This document shows, piece after piece, positions 1-5,856 of a DNA stretch of 7,122 bases (position 1 is its first letter; each line of letters opens with the position of its first letter). The stretch spans positions 1-7,122 of the forward strand of contig JBOHSA010000199.1 in assembly GCA_050732995.1 (NCBI GenBank), written 5' to 3'. Under the pieces are notes generated by a model. That model did no database searches, was not told where the DNA came from, and saw only the letters and a list, made by a program, of their open reading frames with translations. The translations under genes were made by a program, and so were the position numbers. The stretch comes from JBOHSA01 sp050732995. Its GTDB lineage: Bacteria > Gemmatimonadota > Gemmatimonadetes > Gemmatimonadales > GWC2-71-9.

Positions 1-1035
1 GCGCGGGGGGCCGTGGGCGTCGCGGTCGTGGGCACGTCCACCGCGGGCCCGGGGTCCGTCACCGTCCGACTGCGCACCGGGGGCGGGGGATCGCCGCGCG
101 ACGGCGGACGGGGGCTCGCGGCACCCGGGGAAGAATTGGCCCTGGCATTGCCGCACCTGATACCAGGCTGGTGGGTAGGGGAAGTGGAGCTGGAGCCCGA
201 TGAGCTCCGGGTGGACGACCGGCGCCTGTTCGTGTGGCGGGTAGCGCCACCAGCACGGGTGACGGCGGGGATCGAGACCGGCCCGTTCGTGGCGACCGCG
301 CTCAGCGTGCTGCGGGACGGGGGACGGATCGTGGCCGGCGAAGAGGTGACCATCGCCGAACGTCCCGTCGCAGGCGCCGGCCTGACGGTGGTGCTCCCGC
401 CGGAGGACCAGGCCCTCGCGGGTCAGGCGAACCGCGCCCTGGCCGCGCGCGGTGTGGCCTGGCGGTTCGCCGGGCCGGGCACACCCGGTCCCGCGACGGT
501 GTCCCCCGCGACGCTCGCGCTGATCGCCGGCATCCAGGTGAGCCGGCGCCTGCGGCTCGAGGCAGCGGCGGCCGACAGCACTGCCGTGCTGGCGCGCGTG
601 AATGGCGAGCCGTGGCTCGTTCGTGACGGTAGTGGCGTCGTCCTGCTCGGAAGCCGGCTCGACACGGCATGGACCGTCCTGCCGGCGCACCCGGGGTTCG
701 TGCCGTTCGTGGACGCGTTGGTGAATCGGGTGATTCGTGGCGAGGCGGCGATCAGTGAGGTCGAAGGGCCCGTGCGGGTCGCGTTCGACGTCCGGGGCGG
801 CGACACGCTCGGCGCGACGGTGTCCGGTCCCGACCCCAGGGAGTCGGATCTCACCCCCGCTTCGGACGACGACGTACGCCGGGCGTTGGGCGACGCCACA
901 GCGGTCCTCGGAGCGGAGCGGTTCGCGGCAGGGCGCTTCGCCGGCACGCGCCGTGCCGATCTCGGCGGGCTCCTGCTCGCGTTGGCGCTGGCCCTCGCGG
1001 CCGTGGAATTGGGAGTCGCGACCCTGACGCGCTGA
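1..1035 (+). CDS. BatA-like membrane-anchored protein, C-terminal part (5' end outside window)
   Basis: The frame is open from base 1 to the TGA at 1033-1035, giving 344 visible residues. A GTG at 13 could be read as a start, but coding-type sequence continues upstream of it, so the gene very probably begins before the window. Visible residues 56-84 (GWWVGEVELEPDEL, then DDRRLFVWRV and APP) look like the end of the extracytoplasmic beta domain seen in BatA/aerotolerance-type proteins, which usually reads DDRxxFVxRVxPP. Residues 212-243 (GVVLLGSRLDTAWTVLPAHP followed by GFVPFVDALVNR) match the family pattern of a glycine-led strand, then S-x-x-D-x-x-W-x-x-L-P-x-x-P-x-FVPF. Residues about 320-341 form one Leu/Ala-rich hydrophobic segment ending in TLTR, a likely C-terminal membrane anchor. 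BatA relatives often also carry an N-terminal membrane domain and sometimes a von Willebrand A domain; neither can be seen here. The cellular role is not established for this protein. Its stop overlaps the mfd start. The family call is from pattern memory and is moderate. Confidence 0.68.
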   Translation, partial: ARGAVGVAVVGTSTAGPGSVTVRLRTGGGGSPRDGGRGLAAPGEELALALPHLIPGWWVGEVELEPDELRVDDRRLFVWRVAPPARVTAGIETGPFVATALSVLRDGGRIVAGEEVTIAERPVAGAGLTVVLPPEDQALAGQANRALAARGVAWRFAGPGTPGPATVSPATLALIAGIQVSRRLRLEAAAADSTAVLARVNGEPWLVRDGSGVVLLGSRLDTAWTVLPAHPGFVPFVDALVNRVIRGEAAISEVEGPVRVAFDVRGGDTLGATVSGPDPRESDLTPASDDDVRRALGDATAVLGAERFAAGRFAGTRRADLGGLLLALALALAAVELGVATLTR

Positions 1036-1037
1036 TG
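1033..1037 (+). promoter_or_regulatory. TGATG stop/start overlap coupling the BatA-like gene to mfd
   Basis: The TGA at 1033-1035 shares its A with the ATG of mfd at 1035-1037. The nearest purine-rich stretch (GGGAG at 1011-1015) is 19 bases before the ATG, too far for a normal Shine-Dalgarno sequence. Translation of mfd therefore most likely depends on ribosomes terminating on the upstream gene and re-initiating. The coordinates are seen directly; the coupling is inferred. Confidence 0.75.
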
Positions 1038-4000
1038 CCGCTCTACTTTCTGCTCGACCGCTTCGATGAGCTCCCCGCCACCCGAGCGCTGGCGGGGCAC
1101 CTCCCGCCAGCCGGCTCCCGACTTGCGGTGGCCGGTCTGCCGGGGTCGAGCCCGGCGGTGTTGATCTCGGCGCTGGCGCGCCGGCTGCCCCAGCGGCTGT
1201 TCGTCGTCGTCGCGTCGGGGCCGGCCGATGCGGAACGGTGGTTGGCGGATCTCACGACCCTGCTGGGCCCCGGCCCCGCGCTCTACCCGCAACGGGAATC
1301 GCTGGGCGCGGAGGAGCCGCACTACGAGATCGCGGGCGAGCGTATCGAGACGCTTGAGGCGCTGCTCCATGGCGGGCGGGACGCGGGAGCGGGCGTGCGG
1401 GTGCTGGTCACCACGGCTCGGGCGAGCGCCGAGCGCACGGCGGTGCCACGGGCGCTGGAAACCGCGCGGCTGGTCCTGGAGACGGGGAGCGGGCACCGGG
1501 CCGTGGGAAGCGGATCGCTGACGGAGGTCGTCCAGCGACTGGAAGCGATGGGCTACCGGCGCGTCCCCACCGTGACGGAAGTCGCGCAGTTCAGCGTGCG
1601 GGGCGGCATCCTCGACGTCTACGGATTCGGGATGGCGGCGCCGGCTCGTATCGAGTGGTTGGGAGACGAAATCGTCTCGTTGCGAGCGTTCGACCTCGAC
1701 TCGCAGCGATCCGGGGAGCGGGTGGAGCGGGTGACGGTCCTGCCGGTGACGGCCGAGCGGGGCGGGCCGCAGGACGCGGGAAGCGTGCGCTCCTCGCTGC
1801 TCGACCTGTTGCCCACCGACACGCTCCTCGTCGTCGAGCAGGAATCCAGCGTCGAGCGGGAGGTCGAGCGCGTTTGGACCGACGCGGCGCACCACCTGGA
1901 GGTGGCACGCCGGATGGGGGAGGAGCCGCCGCCGCGGGAAGATCTGTTGCTCGAGCCCGCGACCTGGCGCGGACGAATCTCGGCCTTCAGCAGGCTGGCC
2001 CTGGACGCGGCGGACGCGGTCGAGCGTTTTCCGCTCGCGCCGCCGGAGGCGGTGGAGCGCAATCTGAAGCGGCTGCGACAGATCGTCGCGGCCGAGCCGC
2101 CCACCGTGATCCTGTGCGACAACGAGGGACAGCTCGAGCGCCTTGAGGAGCTCCTGGGCGACCGAGCGGCGCGGTTGGCCGTCGGCGCGCTGGATGGAGG
2201 GTTCGTCCTCCCCTCCCTGCGGGTGCTCACCGATCACGAGATCTTTCGCCGGGCCCGGCGCCTGCGGCGGCCGCGCCGCTACCGGACGGCGCTGGCCACG
2301 CCAGCCACGCGGGCCCTGGCCGTGGGCGACTACGTGGTGCACCTCGACCACGGGATCGGGATCTACCGCGGGCTGCAGACGATCACGGTCGGCGGCGGGG
2401 AGAGCGACGCGGGCGGGGCGGGCGCGGGGGCCGGGACCCTCGAGGTGGCGGTCGTCGAGTACGAAGGCGGCGACCGGCTGAACGTGCCGTTGTACCGGCT
2501 CGACCAGCTCGAGCCGTACCGCGCCGCGGGCGACGGCGACGCCCCACCCCCCCGGCTGCATCGGCTTGGTGCCACCACCTGGCAGCGGCAGCGGACCAAG
2601 ACTCGCGCGGCGATTCGCAAGATGGCCGCCGACCTGCTCGATCTGTACGCGCGCCGCCAACTGGCCGCCGGCTACGCGTTCCCGCCCGACACGCCGTGGC
2701 AGCGGGAGCTCGAGTCGGCCTTCCTTTATGAGGATACGCCGGATCAGCGGCGCGCCACGGAAGACGTGAAGCGCGACATGGAGCGGGCCCGGCCGATGGA
2801 CCGGCTGTTGGTGGGGGACGTGGGCTACGGCAAGACGGAGGTCGCCCTCCGCGCCGCCTTCAAGGCCGTCCAGGCCGGGAAACAGGTGGCGGTGCTCGTG
2901 CCCACGACGATCCTGGCCGAGCAGCACGGCCGCACGTTCCGGGAACGGCTGGCCGACTACCCGGTCCGGATCGAGGTGTTGTCCCGGTTCCGCAGCGTGC
3001 GTGACTCGGCCGCGGCGGTCGCGCGGCTCGCGGCGGGCGCAACCGACATTGTGATCGGCACCCATCGGCTGCTGTCCAAGGACGTCGTGTTCAAGGATCT
3101 GGGGCTGCTGGTGGTGGACGAGGAGCACCGCTTCGGGGTGCGCCACAAGGAGCGGCTCAAGGCGCTGAAACTGGTGGTGGACGTGGTGACGCTCACGGCG
3201 ACCCCGATTCCCCGAACGCTCCACATGTCGCTCGCGGGGCTGCGAGACCTGACCCTGCTCGAGACGGCTCCGAAGGACCGCTCGCCGGTGTTGACGTTTC
3301 TCGAGCCGTGGGACGACGCGCTGCTCGAGGAAGCGATGGCTCGGGAGCTGGATCGCGGCGGCCAGGTGTATTTCGTGCACAACCGGATCGAGACGATCGA
3401 CACGATCGCGGCGCGGGTGGCTGCGCTCGCGCCGCGCGCGCGACTGGGGCTGGCGCATGGGCGCATGCAGGAAGCGGCGCTGGACGCCGTGATGGCGCGC
3501 TTCGTTGGAGGCGACGTGGACGTGCTCGTGTCCACGATGATCGTCGAATCGGGGCTCGACGTCCCGAACGCGAACACGATGATCGTGGATCGGGCCGACC
3601 GGTTCGGGCTCGCCCAGCTGTACCAGCTGCGTGGCCGGGTGGGGCGGAGCCACCGCCGGGCGTACTGCTACCTGCTCGTGCCGGACCTGGTGGACGCCGA
3701 GTCGGCGGAACGGTTGGAGGTGCTCGCGCATCATACCGATCTGGGGTCGGGCTACCGGATCGCGCTGCGCGACCTGGAGATCCGCGGCGCGGGGAGCCTG
3801 CTGGGCGGGGCGCAATCGGGACACGCGCAGGCGGTGGGGTTCGACATGTACCTGCGGTGGCTCGGCGAGACGGTCGAGGCGCTGAAGGGGCGCGGGGACG
3901 CGGGTGGCGGGACGGGGGCGCCGCCCGAAGTGATCCTCGATCAACCGGCGCACCTGCCCGAGCCGTACGTGCCGGATGACGCCGCGAAGTTGGACGTGTA

Positions 4001-4370
4001 TCGCCGGCTGGCGCGAGCCGAGCAACCGTGCGAGATTGCAGCCGTGCGCGAGGAGCTGCGCGACCGGTTCGGCCCGTTGCCGCCGGACGCCGAGCGCTTG
4101 CTCCTCGTGTCCGAACTCCGCGCGCTTGGCGCCCGCCTGGGGCTGGAAACGGTCCTGGTCCGGGGCGACGAGGCGCGGCTCACGTTTCGGCGGGACGCGC
4201 GGCCACGTCTGTCCGGCCTGACAGCCGCGCTCGACGCGGTACAGTTCGAGGCCGACGTGCGCCGGACCGTGCCCCTCGCCCTGCGGCTCCGCCGGCTGGG
4301 CGGCGAAGCCGTGGGCCCCGGGCTGGCGCGGGCCCTGGCCGCCGCGGTCCGCGACCTTCCTTCCACTTAG
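1035..4370 (+). CDS. mfd: Transcription-repair coupling factor Mfd (TRCF)
   Basis: Mfd is a cytoplasmic ATP-driven DNA translocase that pushes RNA polymerase stalled at DNA lesions off the template and recruits UvrA to start nucleotide excision repair. This complete copy has 1111 residues (E. coli about 1148). Residues 1 to about 330 are the UvrB-like module; GYRRV at 173-177 and FSVRGGILDVY at 186-196 mark the UvrA-contacting domain. The RNA polymerase-interacting domain starts at VGDYVVHLDHGIGIY (430-444). The helicase/translocase core shows Walker A GDVGYGKT (594-601), PTTILAEQH (623-631), Walker B DEEH (695-698), TATPIPRT (721-728), VSTMIVESGLDVPNAN (832-847) and QLRGRVGRS (864-872). The RecG-like translocation motif DLEIRGAGSLLGGAQSGH lies at 913-930. 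The C-terminal TRCF domain, known to mask the UvrA-binding site in the resting protein, begins near 965. All ATPase motifs look intact. Odd points are a Gly/Ala-rich stretch at 453-467 and a Gly-rich linker at about 952-964. The ATG at 1035 was chosen because it overlaps the previous stop and gives normal N-terminal length. Confidence 0.98.
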   Translation: MPLYFLLDRFDELPATRALAGHLPPAGSRLAVAGLPGSSPAVLISALARRLPQRLFVVVASGPADAERWLADLTTLLGPGPALYPQRESLGAEEPHYEIAGERIETLEALLHGGRDAGAGVRVLVTTARASAERTAVPRALETARLVLETGSGHRAVGSGSLTEVVQRLEAMGYRRVPTVTEVAQFSVRGGILDVYGFGMAAPARIEWLGDEIVSLRAFDLDSQRSGERVERVTVLPVTAERGGPQDAGSVRSSLLDLLPTDTLLVVEQESSVEREVERVWTDAAHHLEVARRMGEEPPPREDLLLEPATWRGRISAFSRLALDAADAVERFPLAPPEAVERNLKRLRQIVAAEPPTVILCDNEGQLERLEELLGDRAARLAVGALDGGFVLPSLRVLTDHEIFRRARRLRRPRRYRTALATPATRALAVGDYVVHLDHGIGIYRGLQTITVGGGESDAGGAGAGAGTLEVAVVEYEGGDRLNVPLYRLDQLEPYRAAGDGDAPPPRLHRLGATTWQRQRTKTRAAIRKMAADLLDLYARRQLAAGYAFPPDTPWQRELESAFLYEDTPDQRRATEDVKRDMERARPMDRLLVGDVGYGKTEVALRAAFKAVQAGKQVAVLVPTTILAEQHGRTFRERLADYPVRIEVLSRFRSVRDSAAAVARLAAGATDIVIGTHRLLSKDVVFKDLGLLVVDEEHRFGVRHKERLKALKLVVDVVTLTATPIPRTLHMSLAGLRDLTLLETAPKDRSPVLTFLEPWDDALLEEAMARELDRGGQVYFVHNRIETIDTIAARVAALAPRARLGLAHGRMQEAALDAVMARFVGGDVDVLVSTMIVESGLDVPNANTMIVDRADRFGLAQLYQLRGRVGRSHRRAYCYLLVPDLVDAESAERLEVLAHHTDLGSGYRIALRDLEIRGAGSLLGGAQSGHAQAVGFDMYLRWLGETVEALKGRGDAGGGTGAPPEVILDQPAHLPEPYVPDDAAKLDVYRRLARAEQPCEIAAVREELRDRFGPLPPDAERLLLVSELRALGARLGLETVLVRGDEARLTFRRDARPRLSGLTAALDAVQFEADVRRTVPLALRLRRLGGEAVGPGLARALAAAVRDLPST

Positions 4371-4373
4371 GAG
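4369..4373 (+). promoter_or_regulatory. Shine-Dalgarno sequence (AGGAG) deciding the lipoprotein start
   Basis: AGGAG begins within the TAG stop codon of mfd (4368-4370) and lies 5 bases before the ATG at 4379. It supports that ATG over the upstream in-frame ATG at 4028, which lies inside mfd. The ATG at 4379 also puts a lipoprotein signal peptide directly at the N-terminus. Placement over the mfd stop suggests that ribosomes finishing mfd can re-initiate here. Confidence 0.85.
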
Positions 4374-4378
4374 CCGGC

Positions 4379-5854
4379 ATGCGACGGCTGGGGCTGGTGC
4401 TCGTGGTGCTCACGCTGGCGGGGTGCAACGCGTTGCGGGACGCGTTCTCGGCGCACGCCAACGAGGTCGCCAAGGCGGACGGCGAAGTGCTCACCGTGGA
4501 GCGGTTGATCGGGATCGCGAGCCGAGTTCCCAACATGCCGGCCGAGCAGGCCGCCCTGGCGCGGATCGCCGAGGTGTGGGTGGACTATGTATTGGTCGTG
4601 TTGGCGGTGGTGGAGGGTCACCCACTGGACGACTCGGCCACCGTCGCACAGGCGATGTGGCCCATCGTATCCCAGATGAAATGGGAGAAGTTCCACGATC
4701 GGCTGCTCGCGCGTGTCTCCGCCCTGACGCCCGCGCAGGTGGATTCCGCCTTCCAGGCCGGCGAGACCCGGCTGTTCCAGCACATCCTGCTCCAGGTCCC
4801 CTCCAGCGCCGCCGCGGATGTCGAGGGCCGCAAGCGCGCGCAGATCGAGCGGCTCCTGCCGCAGGTCGCGGGCCGGAGCGGGGCCGCGTTCGCCCGGGTG
4901 GCCACGGGCAATTCGGAAGATGGGTCGAAGACGCAGGGCGGATACCTCGGCGTCTCCGGTCGCGGCGACTACGTGCCCGCCTTCGAAGCAGCGGCCTGGG
5001 ACCTCGCCCCGGGCGCGGTGAGCGGCATCGTCAAGAGCCCGTTCGGGTTCCACATCATCCGGCGCCCGCCGCTCGCGGAGGTCCGGGACTCCTTCCGGGT
5101 CGGGCTGCAGAATCGCCTGGTCCAGCGATTCGACTCCGTCTACCTGGACAGCCTCGCGATCCGGAAGCGGATCCGGGTCGTCAAGCGCGCGCCGGCGCTG
5201 GTGCGGCACGCGGTGACCGACCTGAACGACGCGCGCCCCGATGGTCGGACGCTGGCCACCTTCCGTGGCGGGCGGTTCCGCGTGCGCGATCTGGTGCGTT
5301 GGCTCGAGGCGCTGGACCCCCGGTTCACGCAGAGCATCCCGACGGCGAGCGACGACCAGATCCGGGAGTTTCTCAAGGGCCGGGCCCTGCTCACCATCCT
5401 GCTGCTCCAGGCGGATTCGGCGGGGACGCCGCTCACGCCGGAAGAGTGGGCCCGGCTGCGTGCCGACCACGACTCCCAGCTCGTCCGGCTGCGGACGGCC
5501 CTGGGGCTCGGCCCCGGCTCCGGTGTCGATACCACCGCCTCCCTGGCGGATCGGCGCCGGCTCGCGGCCGAACGCGTGACGGACTACTTGCAGCGGGTGG
5601 TGGAGCAGCGGGCGCAGTTCGTGCCGATGTCGCCCTTCCTGAGCGACGTCGTCCGCTCGCGGCGCGCTTGGTCCCTGAACCGGTCGGGCATCACCGTCGC
5701 GTTGGAGCAGATTCGGGCGGAGAAGGCCCGGGCGGATTCGCTGCGGGGCGAGCGGCCGCCGGGGGGCGGGGGGGGACCCGCGATGGAGCCCGCCCCCGGT
5801 CCCGCGCCGGCTCCGCCACCGCCCACCGCGGCCGACACGGGTCGCCGGAGGTGA
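4379..5854 (+). CDS. Parvulin-type peptidyl-prolyl isomerase lipoprotein (PpiC/PrsA-like)
   Basis: This 491-residue protein is predicted to catalyse cis-trans isomerisation of prolyl bonds and assist folding of exported proteins. Residues 1-16 are a lipoprotein signal peptide (MRR, hydrophobic core, lipobox L13-A14-G15-C16). Asn follows the Cys, so by the E. coli +2 rule it would go to the outer membrane; whether that rule holds here is unknown. Residues about 31-120 are helical and resemble the N-terminal chaperone part of SurA/PrsA proteins. A single parvulin domain spans about 132-229, with FQHILLQV holding H135, the GGYLG turn at 187-191, and PFGFHII holding H225. Both conserved histidines are present, so it may be active. 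Residues 294-360 look like a second helical module similar to the N-terminal one. Residues about 460-491 are a Gly/Pro/Ala-rich tail ending in RRR. It sits 8 bases after mfd and 2 bases before a SurA-like gene. The C-terminal half has no function I recognise. Confidence 0.88.
   Translation: MRRLGLVLVVLTLAGCNALRDAFSAHANEVAKADGEVLTVERLIGIASRVPNMPAEQAALARIAEVWVDYVLVVLAVVEGHPLDDSATVAQAMWPIVSQMKWEKFHDRLLARVSALTPAQVDSAFQAGETRLFQHILLQVPSSAAADVEGRKRAQIERLLPQVAGRSGAAFARVATGNSEDGSKTQGGYLGVSGRGDYVPAFEAAAWDLAPGAVSGIVKSPFGFHIIRRPPLAEVRDSFRVGLQNRLVQRFDSVYLDSLAIRKRIRVVKRAPALVRHAVTDLNDARPDGRTLATFRGGRFRVRDLVRWLEALDPRFTQSIPTASDDQIREFLKGRALLTILLLQADSAGTPLTPEEWARLRADHDSQLVRLRTALGLGPGSGVDTTASLADRRRLAAERVTDYLQRVVEQRAQFVPMSPFLSDVVRSRRAWSLNRSGITVALEQIRAEKARADSLRGERPPGGGGGPAMEPAPGPAPAPPPPTAADTGRRR
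5761..5775 (+). repeat. Near-continuous G tract (G6-C-G8) in the 3' end of the lipoprotein gene
   Basis: Bases 5761-5766 are six Gs, 5767 is C and 5768-5775 are eight Gs, encoding the glycine run of the lipoprotein tail. Such tracts are prone to polymerase slippage and to sequencing or assembly length errors. Gaining one G would move the reading frame into the frame of the downstream surA-like gene, with no stop before its ATG. Base composition is seen directly; any length variation is conjecture. Confidence 0.8.
5847..5854 (+). promoter_or_regulatory. Strong Shine-Dalgarno sequence (GGAGGTGA) of the SurA-like gene
   Basis: GGAGGTGA is a near-complete match to the 16S anti-Shine-Dalgarno complement. 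Its final TGA is the stop codon of the lipoprotein gene. The GGAGG core ends 5 bases before the ATG at 5857, an ideal distance, which fixes that start. Full overlap of the ribosome-binding site with the upstream stop suggests coupled translation and strong expression of the downstream gene. Confidence 0.9.
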
Positions 5855-5856
5855 GG

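Noticed and set aside
13..15. GTG at 13 as the true start of the BatA-like gene
   Set aside because: The frame is open to base 1, no convincing Shine-Dalgarno sequence can be seen in the 12 bases before it, and the protein would lack the N-terminal part usual for the family. A 5' truncation by the window is more likely.
423..4025. A 1200-codon open frame on the minus strand opposite mfd
   Set aside because: Its product is full of Arg, His, Pro and Gln with no recognisable domain, and it mirrors the codon pattern of mfd, which has every expected motif. Stop codons are rare in this antisense frame because of high third-position GC in the true gene.
4028..4378. Upstream in-frame ATG at 4028 as the start of the lipoprotein gene (608 codons)
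   Set aside because: The extra 117 residues are Arg/Pro/Ala-rich, overlap the conserved C-terminal domain of mfd and would bury the lipoprotein signal peptide. The ATG at 4379 has a good Shine-Dalgarno sequence and puts the lipobox at the proper distance.
4359..4378. A terminator or promoter in the mfd-lipoprotein junction
   Set aside because: The gap is only 8 bases, with no stem-loop followed by a T run and no recognisable -10/-35 pair. The sequence is explained by the Shine-Dalgarno site.
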